A DNA stretch of 13,540 nt from an uncultured Desulfomonile sp. (lineage in GTDB: Bacteria > Desulfobacterota > Desulfomonilia > Desulfomonilales > Desulfomonilaceae): the NCBI GenBank assembly GCA_937915285.1, contig CALDNG010000300.1, forward strand, positions 1-13,540, in the 5' to 3' direction. Below the pieces are notes generated by a model. It searched no databases. It was not told where the DNA came from and saw nothing but the letters and a program-made list of their open reading frames with translations. Shown one piece after another: positions 1 to 6,539 of this stretch (position 1 is its first letter; every line of letters begins with the position of its first letter). A program made the translations under genes and the position numbers.

Positions 1-1
1 G

Positions 2-619
2 CACTCCAATTTCACCCGGAACGGGCTCCCTCTGAAGGTTCAGAAAGAATTGGCGGCTGAAATCTGGGGTGATCCTGGCGCAGTAGACGCAGTATCCGCC
101 TATTCCCCCATGAACATACACAAGGCCAGAATGGCCAAGTGGTCCCTTTTGCGCAAGGAATTACATGACTCGCTGTCGCTTTGCAACTGGATGGGCCCTT
201 GGGTGGCGTCCCCTCTCAGGGAACGGAACTATCGAGGGGATGACACGCTCGAATCCCTGCTCTACAGTCTAGCCACCGGGGACAAAAAGTCTCGTGAGGA
301 GCTGGACACAGTTGCGGAAAGGATACTCACGCTTCACCGGGCAATTACAATAAGGGACATGGGAACAGTCGAAATGCGATCCGCTCACGATACCATGCCC
401 GACTGGATATTTTCCGACCCTTCTGGCAAGGCTGCCTTTACGCCTGGTACCAACCGCATGGATCGTGTGGATATAGAACTGGCCATGGACATGTATTACG
501 GCGAGATGGGATGGGACAAACCGAGCGGGGCTCCGACAGAAGCGACTTATCGGAGGTTAGGCCTTCGGGGTGTTGCGGAGGAACTGAAGAAAAGAGGTCT
601 CATACCTGGAGAGAAATGA
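2..619 (+). CDS. Aldehyde:ferredoxin oxidoreductase family protein, C-terminal part (5' truncated by window edge)
   Basis: The reading frame is open from base 2, so the gene enters from the left; the TTG at 50 is an internal codon, not a start. The family holds a tungsten (or molybdenum) bis-pyranopterin cofactor and one [4Fe-4S] cluster, and oxidises aldehydes to acids in the cytoplasm with ferredoxin as partner. What remains is about 205 residues of a usual ~600. The LCNW motif contains a Cys (codon 182-184) that fits the fourth, C-terminal cluster ligand of AORs. Further on, the block around 'TIRDMGTVEMR', then 'MPDWIF', 'FTPGT' and 'DIELAMDMYYGEMGWD' is the usual AOR C-terminal signature, ending in a conserved-looking 'LGLRGVAEELKKRGLIP'. 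Members of the same family include the BamB subunit of class II benzoyl-CoA reductase; the fragment looks more like ordinary AOR, but the substrate cannot be assigned. One base separates its stop from the next gene, so the two are likely co-transcribed. Confidence 0.93.
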   Translation, partial: HSNFTRNGLPLKVQKELAAEIWGDPGAVDAVSAYSPMNIHKARMAKWSLLRKELHDSLSLCNWMGPWVASPLRERNYRGDDTLESLLYSLATGDKKSREELDTVAERILTLHRAITIRDMGTVEMRSAHDTMPDWIFSDPSGKAAFTPGTNRMDRVDIELAMDMYYGEMGWDKPSGAPTEATYRRLGLRGVAEELKKRGLIPGEK

Positions 620-620
620 A

Positions 621-1175
621 TTGAGCGCTGAAAAAGCAGTCCATGAGACGGTGGCCCAGGCCATACGCCAGATTAGCAGGTCATGCAGACTAGCAGGTCA
701 CGATGAGCTTCTGACGGTAATGGACGACGAGTCAACCCGTTCAATTTCGGGCGCCAAGGACAGTTTTCCTGAAATTCTTGAGGCCGTAATTTCAGAACAT
801 GATGATATCAAGGCCATTTCCGGTCAAAATGGTGTCACTCATTACTATTCTTCATCCTGTCTTAGCGAAACTTACGCACACATTCTGGCTAACATGGGGG
901 ATGTTCGGATGATAGTTGAAGTGGTCCGGGAAAATTCCCTCATCTATCCACGTCCAGTGCCGGTAACCATGTTTCATGAATCTCCGTTTGATCTGAGTGA
1001 GATCGAGGTCGAAGAATTCATGGATGCAATCGGCCAAACCCCGGATTTCGATGACATTGCAAAGACCATCACCTCCGCCGGCACGGTTTTTCTTTTTTCG
1101 ACCAGGGGTCTGGAACCTGGACATGCGTCAACTCTGGCTGAGTGGCTGGATGTGGGACAAAGCGACAATCCCTGA
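621..1175 (+). CDS. Protein of unknown function immediately downstream of AOR (184 aa)
   Basis: I do not recognise this family. The start is TTG at 621, chosen because GGAGAG lies at 608-613 with 7 nt spacing and the frame has no ATG until codon ~34; the ATG overlapping the AOR stop leads at once to a stop. The protein is soluble and acidic, with no signal peptide, membrane segment or Cys metal cluster. Visible features are a Ser/Tyr-rich 'YYSSSCLSETYAHIL' segment near residues 75-89, a 'PRPVPVTMFHESPF' stretch near 110-123, and a C-terminal block containing 'TVFLFSTRGLEPGHA' and 'LAEWLDVGQSDNP' that looks conserved in style and may be a fold core. Its tight coupling to AOR suggests a role in AOR maturation, regulation or electron transfer, but this rests on position only. 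It is not MoaD/ThiS-like or ferredoxin-like, the more familiar AOR partners. Confidence 0.75.
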   Translation: MSAEKAVHETVAQAIRQISRSCRLAGHDELLTVMDDESTRSISGAKDSFPEILEAVISEHDDIKAISGQNGVTHYYSSSCLSETYAHILANMGDVRMIVEVVRENSLIYPRPVPVTMFHESPFDLSEIEVEEFMDAIGQTPDFDDIAKTITSAGTVFLFSTRGLEPGHASTLAEWLDVGQSDNP

Positions 1176-1206
1176 AAAACGGGAGATGTCAAGGAAAGTT
1201 GACTGC

Positions 1207-1234
1207 ATCCCTACCCGGAGATCCCTGTCCGGAG
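1207..1234. repeat. Imperfect tandem direct repeat, 2 x 14 bp
   Basis: The units at 1207-1220 and 1221-1234 match at 12 of 14 positions (ATCCCTACCCGGAG / ATCCCTGTCCGGAG). They lie in the 138-bp gap between the convergent ends of the AOR-linked gene and the HAD gene. I see no T-tract-backed terminator hairpin in this gap. The role is unknown and may be none. Confidence 0.6.
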
Positions 1235-1313
1235 AGGTCTGTTTCTGGAGTGGTTTCCTCAAAGGCTCACGCATAGATGGGCCTGAACATTATCAGACGG
1301 TCCTTGATAGGGG

Positions 1314-2054
1314 TCAGCGGTTTTGGAAGAAATCGACGGCCTGAAGTAGTTCGGAAAACTGGTATATGATGTAATCCGGTTCAACACCCTCGTATGTTTT
1401 CCTACCTTGGTTCGAGGAGAAAAAGACCGTGGTGAGGCCACATTCCCTTGCGCCGAAAATGTCACGGTACATGTCGTTTCCGACGAAGAGCAGGTTTTGT
1501 GGCGCTATGCCAAGGCTTTTGATGGCTTGCCCGAATATTCGTTTGTCGGGCTTTCGGAACCCGAGATCGCCGGAAACTACTATGGGACTGAAATAGCCGT
1601 CAATTCCCAATGCCTTCATTTCAGGGATGGCCCATGCGCTCTGGGCGTCCGACAGGGCGCCAAGCCTGAATCTTTTCGTCAGGTTTTCAAGGACATTTTT
1701 CACTTCGGGATAGAGTTGCAAACGGAAGCGCGACAGCCCTCGATACATCTGCGCGAGAAATTGAGGGATCCAACGGAGTTTTTCGGAGTTCATAGCGGCA
1801 TCTGCCGAAGTTTTTCTCCGCAGGAATTCACGCCACAGCCTTACAGTGTCAAATTCGGGATAGACTTCACTGCTCGCCTTACGCTGTTCATCCATTAGTC
1901 TGAAATATTCATCCCTGACCTCCCAGCGGCTGACATAAATACCGTGATAGGTAAGGAAATGGCTGATGCCGCGGTATATCTCCTCATGGTTTTCATCGGT
2001 GTGAATGTCCACTAGCGTGCCGTTCACATCAAAGAGGATTCCTTTTATCTTCAT
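1314..2054 (-). CDS. HAD-superfamily hydrolase with DVNGT motif I
   Basis: A 246-aa protein of the haloacid dehalogenase superfamily, which acts through an aspartyl-enzyme intermediate. Motif I is FDVNGTLVD with nucleophile D9. The residue two later, normally the acid/base Asp of phosphatases, is Asn (N11). Motif II is probably S135 in 'LGALSDAQ', motif III K168 in 'GFRKPDKRIF', and motif IV 'VGNDMYRDIFGA' with D194 and D198. A helical cap lies between residues ~20 and ~110, as in C1-cap enzymes. The ATG at 2054 overlaps the stop of the upstream kinase gene (ATGA), and GAGAG lies 7 nt upstream, so translation is likely coupled. Because of N11, simple phosphatase activity is uncertain; dehalogenases carry Tyr and other HADs different residues there. 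A small-molecule hydrolase acting on the kinase's product or substrate is the reasonable inference. It is the last gene of the leftward MFS-kinase-HAD run. Confidence 0.9.
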   Translation of the reverse strand: MKIKGILFDVNGTLVDIHTDENHEEIYRGISHFLTYHGIYVSRWEVRDEYFRLMDEQRKASSEVYPEFDTVRLWREFLRRKTSADAAMNSEKLRWIPQFLAQMYRGLSRFRLQLYPEVKNVLENLTKRFRLGALSDAQSAWAIPEMKALGIDGYFSPIVVSGDLGFRKPDKRIFGQAIKSLGIAPQNLLFVGNDMYRDIFGARECGLTTVFFSSNQGRKTYEGVEPDYIIYQFSELLQAVDFFQNR

Positions 2055-3061
2055 GGTAACGCTCTCAAAATGGTCTTGGCCTCACGGACCAGCCTCCACC
2101 GATATTCATGCGGGATCCATACGTTTCTGGCTATACGCAACAGCGTTATACCCATGTAGAAGGGAAGACGCCTCGTTATAGCCCTGAATGCGCTGTTCCG
2201 ATCAGGAAAATGACTGCAATATTCCCTAAGGAAATGATTTATGAAAGGTTCAGCGGCATATCGGTCACCCGAGCCCTGGAAGAACAGATGCTTGAGTTCA
2301 CCGCAGAGCCTCCCGATGTCAAACGAGCGGTCCATCCACTGCATCCTCTCCAGATCAATGGCCATGATATCATGTCCCCTACCCACCAGGAAGTTCGATG
2401 GAGTTACATCCCCGTGGACAAAAATCGACCTGTCTTCCCACATGCAGCCACGGCTCCGCCAGGCATCTCGCAAGCGATACAACTCATCGGAGTGATCCGG
2501 ACCCATCCCACGCTTTACAATAAGAGAGTTGATCAGGCGCCACATATAGTCGTAGCCGTTTTGGAAATCAACCGGCAATTCCCCCGCCAACCTGTCATGC
2601 ATCACTGCCAGGAAATGCGCCATTCCAGACAGTTTCCTGAACAGTCTTTCACGTCTTCCAAGATAAACCGCATCGGAGATGACTTTCCCGAGGAGGTCAC
2701 CCTCAAGGTATTCCATCACCAGCGCATTACAAATTTGTGGATTATAGCCCAGTGGCCTTACGACATAGTAAGGGGCGGTCTCTAAACCGAGCGACCGCAC
2801 AAACAGGAGGTTTCTGTATTCGGTTTCGCCTGTTCTCACAGGGACCCCTGCTGGCTGGGGTTTGGGTGGATGGAATTTCGCAATCACGCATAAGCCGCTA
2901 TCAACTTCCTGGTATGCGTAAACGTGGCGCGAATTTGCAGGCTGGAATACTCTAAAGCCCGAGCCTTTACAGGACGTATCAACTTGAGGGCATATCTCAT
3001 CCCGCAGGTATCCGTAAAGAGGGTCATGATAATTCAGGTGTCCGATGTAGGTTCCGATCAT
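2051..3061 (-). CDS. Aminoglycoside-phosphotransferase-fold small-molecule kinase
   Basis: This 336-aa protein has the APH/choline-kinase type of protein-kinase-like fold. Residues visible in order (from the chosen start) are the ATP-binding Lys K62 in 'CVIAKFH', the paired Glu in 'GETEYRNL' (79-81), the hinge 'MEYLEG' (116-121), the catalytic loop HGDVTPSN (216-223, with D218 and N223), and the metal-binding D236 in 'AIDLERM', followed by 'DRSFDIGRL'. All catalytic residues appear intact, so an active kinase is likely. I chose ATG at 3061 because GGGG lies 7 nt upstream; a TTG at 3082 would add seven residues but lacks a ribosome site. APH-fold enzymes phosphorylate antibiotics, choline, amino sugars, homoserine or other hydroxyl compounds, and the substrate cannot be read here. 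Overlap with the HAD gene makes the two a kinase/hydrolase pair. Resistance to an aminoglycoside is possible but not indicated. Confidence 0.88.
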   Translation of the reverse strand: MIGTYIGHLNYHDPLYGYLRDEICPQVDTSCKGSGFRVFQPANSRHVYAYQEVDSGLCVIAKFHPPKPQPAGVPVRTGETEYRNLLFVRSLGLETAPYYVVRPLGYNPQICNALVMEYLEGDLLGKVISDAVYLGRRERLFRKLSGMAHFLAVMHDRLAGELPVDFQNGYDYMWRLINSLIVKRGMGPDHSDELYRLRDAWRSRGCMWEDRSIFVHGDVTPSNFLVGRGHDIMAIDLERMQWMDRSFDIGRLCGELKHLFFQGSGDRYAAEPFINHFLREYCSHFPDRNSAFRAITRRLPFYMGITLLRIARNVWIPHEYRWRLVREAKTILRALP

Positions 3062-3151
3062 CGCAATTCCCCGGATCGGCAATAATTTTTTACCAGGCGA
3101 TGCTCCCGGTCAGAAGGAGCCCACAATTATTAACGCCCGGCCTCATCAGTA

Positions 3152-3167
3152 TGTCATAGACATGACA
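3152..3167. promoter_or_regulatory. Operator-like inverted repeat upstream of the kinase gene
   Basis: TGTCAT-AGAC-ATGACA is a perfect dyad with 6-bp arms and 4-bp centre, in the 167-bp gap between the MFS stop and the kinase start. On the minus strand a weak TTGTTT (3170-3175) abuts it as a possible -35; no good -10 follows. Its size and symmetry fit a dimeric repressor site, but the regulator is not identifiable. Confidence 0.35.
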
Positions 3168-3228
3168 GTAAACAAAGTGAATGTCCTCGTCCCCCACATA
3201 TTTGCGGCAATGGGCCAGGTCATAATTT

Positions 3229-4413
3229 TCATTTTTTGGCAGGGGCCGGAAAGCGAATGAACAGACTGATGACGCAACCCGCAACAGGCAATAATGCTAT
3301 GGATTTTAAGGCCATCTGGACTCCGAAATGATCGGCTATCACACCAAGGATAGTCACACCTATACCACCGGTACCAATAGCAAACCCTGCCATCAGTCCA
3401 GAGGCTACCCCAAGATTATTCGGTAACAGTTGCTGAGCCATGACTATTGTCACGGTGAAACTCGAAATCAGGGCCATCCCGACAACACCGAGACTTAAAA
3501 ATAGCATAAACCCTTCTGTTACCAGTATCAGCGGGAACAGGATGGCGGATAACCCCATGGAGAAGATCAGGTACCGTTTGTATCCGAACCTATCGGATAA
3601 CGGAGCGCCTAACAGTGTTCCTATTGCTCCACCGAACAGAAATGTTGAGACAAGCGCTCCGGCGTACAAAGGATCACCATTCTGGAAGTCGATGTAGTAG
3701 AACGGGATATAGGCCATTACCCCGAAATGGGTCCATGAACGCATTATTACTGCAGCTATTATCAACCCTACCGAAAGGTATGTCCCCTTCGGAACATTCT
3801 CGGAGCCAGTGCCCTTGGCTTTCGAGCCTCTCCTGGATTTGGCTATCAGTTTCCAGAATGGGGCCAGACACAGGAGGAAAATGGCCGGGAAGACCAGCAT
3901 CAGGAAAAGATTTTCTATTCCGAAGTTTTCGATAATAAATGTCGGGGCCAAAGGCCCTATTGCCAAACCAAGATTGCCACCGATTGTGAAAACCGCCATG
4001 CCAGTGGCCATACGATTTCCTGTAAAGAAGCTTGCGGTTTTAAAACCTTCGGGGTGATAGCTGGCAATTCCGAAACCGCTCAGCATCACTAGCATCAGCG
4101 CAATCCAGTAACTGTCAGGAACGGCTATGAAGGCTATGCCGAGTCCGGCGCACAGACAACCAGCAGGAAGTAGAAACGGTTTTTCCTTCTTGTCGGAAAG
4201 ATATCCGAAGAGCGGCTGAATCACCGATGAGGTTATGTTGGAAGCCATGAGTATGGACCCTGTCATGGCGTAAGACAGCATGAGCTTCGCCTTCAGGAAT
4301 GGCAATATGGCAGGCAAGGCGCTCTGGCACACATCGGTCGCAAGATGCCCGAGGGATAGCGCACAAAGCACCTTGAGATTGAAGGGATTGTAAACCTTTG
4401 ATGTTTCACTCAT
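3229..4413 (-). CDS. MFS transporter, fosmidomycin-resistance (Fsr)-type
   Basis: A 394-residue inner-membrane protein with the alternating hydrophobic segments expected of 12 transmembrane helices and a polar central loop (near 'KSRRGSKAKGTGSENVPKG') between two six-helix halves. 'SYHPEGFKTA' in the first half and 'LLPNNLGVASGLMAGFAIGTGGIG' in the second resemble the signature segments of the Fsr (fosmidomycin resistance) branch of the major facilitator superfamily. The loop 'GYLSDKKEK' after helix 2 fits MFS motif A. Such proteins export drugs or metabolites using the proton gradient; the natural substrate of this branch is often unknown, so drug resistance should not be assumed. Start ATG at 4413 has a weak AGAGAT about 7 nt upstream. 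It faces away from rmuC across a 227-bp divergent gap. The kinase and HAD genes follow on the same strand, but the 167-bp gap with its own dyad leaves operon membership open. Confidence 0.9.
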   Translation of the reverse strand: MSETSKVYNPFNLKVLCALSLGHLATDVCQSALPAILPFLKAKLMLSYAMTGSILMASNITSSVIQPLFGYLSDKKEKPFLLPAGCLCAGLGIAFIAVPDSYWIALMLVMLSGFGIASYHPEGFKTASFFTGNRMATGMAVFTIGGNLGLAIGPLAPTFIIENFGIENLFLMLVFPAIFLLCLAPFWKLIAKSRRGSKAKGTGSENVPKGTYLSVGLIIAAVIMRSWTHFGVMAYIPFYYIDFQNGDPLYAGALVSTFLFGGAIGTLLGAPLSDRFGYKRYLIFSMGLSAILFPLILVTEGFMLFLSLGVVGMALISSFTVTIVMAQQLLPNNLGVASGLMAGFAIGTGGIGVTILGVIADHFGVQMALKSIALLPVAGCVISLFIRFPAPAKK

Positions 4414-4451
4414 GCGTTGATCTCTTTTCTATTTTTGGGAAGCCAGAATCC

Positions 4452-4480
4452 TTTTTAAACCTTATTGGAGATCGAGGCAA
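4452..4480 (-). promoter_or_regulatory. Possible sigma70 promoter of the MFS gene
   Basis: On the minus strand TTGCCT (4480-4475), a 17-bp spacer and TAAAAA (4457-4452) each match the consensus at 4 of 6 positions, about 40 bp upstream of the MFS start. The spacing is ideal, the hexamers are weak. Confidence 0.3.
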
Positions 4481-4588
4481 TTGTGTTAAACATTAGCGGG
4501 CAAATTTTGGGATCAAACTGTCAAACGCGGTTTAGGGTTCCTGTTCCATGCTGCGTGAGGCAATTTCCCGGCGGATTCGCAGAATTAG

Positions 4589-4614
4589 TGAATTGTAGAT
4601 AGGTGTCGAATTCA
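4589..4614. promoter_or_regulatory. Inverted repeat upstream of rmuC
   Basis: TGAATT and AATTCA are separated by 14 bp, ending 26 bp before the rmuC start. It is AT-rich and could be chance. An operator is possible. The rmuC ribosome site AGGAG lies separately at 4628-4632. Confidence 0.2.
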
Positions 4615-4640
4615 ATTATGGATTTTCAGGAGATCTTAAC

Positions 4641-5810
4641 ATGGAATATGCTTTGGTGTTTGGGGCTGGAGTGATATCCGGTGCGGCGCTGGCGCTACTG
4701 ATCAATTGGATACGCCGTTCGCATGAGAGAGAGCTGGCCCGCCACCTTGTCTATACAGTGGAAAACCAGCGGGTGGAGGATCTGGAGAGAATACTGGGAA
4801 GGGTCAGGGAATCATTTCAGGCTCTTTCCATGGAGGCTTTATCAAGGAGCACCAGTGAATTCCTTAAACTGGCTACCCAAAGCCTGGGAAATCAGACCAG
4901 GGCCGGCGAAAAGGACCTTGAGGGAAAGAAAAGACTCATAGATGAAAAACTCGAACTCATGAAATGGGAGATGCAAAGGGTCCGTGACCTCATATCCGCG
5001 CTGGAGAGAGACCGTGAACAGAAATTCGGGGAAGTAGTGACTCAGATAAGACATACGGCGGATGAAACCAGAAAATTGCAGAATACCGCCAATCAACTTC
5101 ACATGGCCCTTGCGGGAACCAAAGTCCGCGGTCAGTGGGGTGAGAGGATGACCGAAGACGTGCTCAGTCTGCTCGGTCTGAAAGAGGGGATCAATTACCG
5201 TAAACAAAAGGCGCTTGAAGGTTCAGCGACCATACCTGACTTCACTTTCTTTTTGCCCGAGGGCCAGATGGTGAACATGGACGTAAAATTTCCAATGGAT
5301 AATTATCTTCGATACCTGGCAACCGATTCGGTCGCGGATAAGGAAAAGTACCGTGCTGCTTTCCTGAAGGATGTTCGTAACAGGATCAAGGAGGTGTCCA
5401 ACAGGAATTACATTAACCCGAATGGTGGCACGATTGATTGCATGATCATCTTTATTCCCAATGAGCAGTTATTTTTATTCGTGAATGAACTGGACCACAA
5501 ACTCATTGATGACGCGCTTAGGAGTAAGGTTATTCTCTGTTCACCGGTTACGCTTTTTGCCGTGCTATCGGTGATCAGGCAGGCAGTGGTTAATTTTCAG
5601 CTTGAAAAGGCTACAGGAGAGATAGTCAAACAGTTCGGGATCTTCAATAAACAATGGAGCATGTTCATTGCTTCATTCGACAGGCTGGGCAAGAAAATCG
5701 ACGAGACGCAGAGCGAGTATCAGGCCCTGGTGAGCGCCCGAGCCAGGCAGCTTGACAGGCCTCTGGCTGAAATTCAAAGGCTCAGGGAGGGGTTTGATTC
5801 GGAGGCATGA
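4641..5810 (+). CDS. rmuC: RmuC-family protein (DNA recombination/rearrangement-limiting)
   Basis: A 389-aa RmuC homologue. In E. coli RmuC limits short-inverted-repeat recombination, and the family carries a nuclease-like PD-(D/E)XK core, though its biochemistry is poorly established. Residues 3-23 form a membrane anchor, followed by a charged region (~28-155) with coiled-coil character. The conserved core begins at 'KVRGQWGE' (161-168) and continues with 'IPDFTFFLPEG' (198-208) and 'NMDVKFPMDNY' (212-222), where D200, D214 and K216 fit the putative catalytic set. The tail 'FQLEKATGEIVKQFGIFNKQW' to 'LGKKIDETQSEYQALVSARARQLDRPL' is also typical. It is shorter than the ~475-aa E. coli protein, mainly in the coiled coil. 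ATG at 4641 follows AGGAG with 8 nt spacing. The stop overlaps the next gene by ATGA, so the two are likely co-translated. It is divergent from the MFS gene. Confidence 0.95.
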   Translation: MEYALVFGAGVISGAALALLINWIRRSHERELARHLVYTVENQRVEDLERILGRVRESFQALSMEALSRSTSEFLKLATQSLGNQTRAGEKDLEGKKRLIDEKLELMKWEMQRVRDLISALERDREQKFGEVVTQIRHTADETRKLQNTANQLHMALAGTKVRGQWGERMTEDVLSLLGLKEGINYRKQKALEGSATIPDFTFFLPEGQMVNMDVKFPMDNYLRYLATDSVADKEKYRAAFLKDVRNRIKEVSNRNYINPNGGTIDCMIIFIPNEQLFLFVNELDHKLIDDALRSKVILCSPVTLFAVLSVIRQAVVNFQLEKATGEIVKQFGIFNKQWSMFIASFDRLGKKIDETQSEYQALVSARARQLDRPLAEIQRLREGFDSEA

Positions 5811-6319
5811 CTCAGAAGAATAAACGAAGACTGTTCTATTTGTTGGCTGTACTTTGTGTGGTGGCCGGTGTCCCAGTATTCCTTTACGATTACTCTCCTT
5901 CTTTAAGGTTTAAGGTAAACACATTCGTGATAGGTGTCGTCCATTCCATCTCAGATTCTGGCTGGGTCGCCAGAGAGACCCTTGGTTCCAATGGATCCAC
6001 ACTCTTCAGCGCTTATGACCCTGATACCCCCAGAGACGATCCCGAAGAGCGACGCCTTCGGGAAAGGCTGATAAAGTTCGTTGAGTCAACCGAGAAGAAT
6101 CCGCCGAACCTGATATTAACCAAGCGTCAAAAACGGTATCAGCTTTTTGTGCCAATCAAGCAGGGCGACAAGCCGAATCCTGAGACTATTGAAGCCATCA
6201 AGGCATATGGCCGAACGCTGTCCCTCAATGTATTCTGGAATGTTGAATTGGATATTCATCTCACGGACGATTTCCAAAGGACTTTAAGGGTGTTTCCCAT
6301 ACCCATGCAGAAGCCGTGA
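5807..6319 (+). CDS. Membrane-anchored protein of unknown function, coupled to rmuC
   Basis: A 170-aa protein I cannot assign. The N-terminus is basic (KNKRR) followed by one hydrophobic stretch (residues ~9-27, 'LFYLLAVLCVVAGVPVFLY'), giving a signal anchor with the rest probably outside the cytoplasm. The soluble part has an 'RDDPEERRLRERLIKFVES' charged helix (~75-95), then alternating strands containing 'RYQLFVPI', and a segment near residues 145-155 that mixes beta-like and polar residues. No Cys pair or catalytic motif stands out. The start ATG overlaps the rmuC stop (ATGA); GGAGG sits only 1 nt before it and a second purine-rich GGGAGGGG lies 14 nt upstream, so initiation probably depends on ribosomes finishing rmuC. 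The coupling suggests a partner of RmuC at the membrane, but that is inferred from position alone. Confidence 0.75.
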   Translation: MTQKNKRRLFYLLAVLCVVAGVPVFLYDYSPSLRFKVNTFVIGVVHSISDSGWVARETLGSNGSTLFSAYDPDTPRDDPEERRLRERLIKFVESTEKNPPNLILTKRQKRYQLFVPIKQGDKPNPETIEAIKAYGRTLSLNVFWNVELDIHLTDDFQRTLRVFPIPMQKP

Positions 6320-6337
6320 AGCCGTATGTAACACATG

Positions 6338-6357
6338 GCCCGGTCGGGCTACCGGGC
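6338..6357 (+). terminator. GC-rich stem-loop after the rmuC operon
   Basis: GCCCGGT (6338-6344) pairs with ACCGGGC (6351-6357) around a 6-nt loop, 18 nt after the stop of the rmuC-linked gene. The stem is strong but no U-tract follows, so it may stabilise the 3' end rather than act as a classical intrinsic terminator. Confidence 0.4.
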
Positions 6358-6465
6358 GCAGACCGACCAGGATAACTTATCCATTTATTTAGGGGACCGC
6401 ACGCAGTGGGGTGGCATGATGCCGGTAGAGGTTAAGTCGACGGCGCAAAAACTCATAAATGCAGT

Positions 6466-6482
6466 TTCTTGCGCCGCAAGAA
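6466..6482. terminator. Second stem-loop in the convergent gap
   Basis: TTCTTGC (6466-6472) and GCAAGAA (6476-6482) form a 7-bp stem with a 3-nt loop, in the 220-bp gap between the rightward rmuC operon and the leftward molybdenum hydroxylase genes. It is symmetric for both strands. No clean T-tract is present on either side. Confidence 0.3.
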
Positions 6483-6539
6483 GTTTAGAGTGGCTCATGT
6501 ATGATCCACTGCGTCGGACCATTTATGCCAGGGACAGGA

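Noticed and set aside
674..700. Repeated 10-mer TAGCAGGTCA (674-683 and 691-700)
   Set aside because: The copies lie inside a coding region 17 bp apart, out of phase, with only two copies; probably chance.
997..1344. A 115-codon plus-strand frame
   Set aside because: It is the shifted frame of the AOR-linked gene running into the convergent gap and the HAD 3' end; low-complexity and no homology.
2051..3061. Kinase as an antibiotic resistance gene paired with the fosmidomycin-type MFS
   Set aside because: Both families are mostly housekeeping or of unknown substrate in environmental bacteria, and there is no mobile element, integron or resistance-gene context.
3090..3284. A 64-codon minus-strand frame between the MFS and kinase genes
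   Set aside because: It overlaps the MFS 3' end by 56 bases, has no ribosome site, and spans the dyad and gap; more likely chance.
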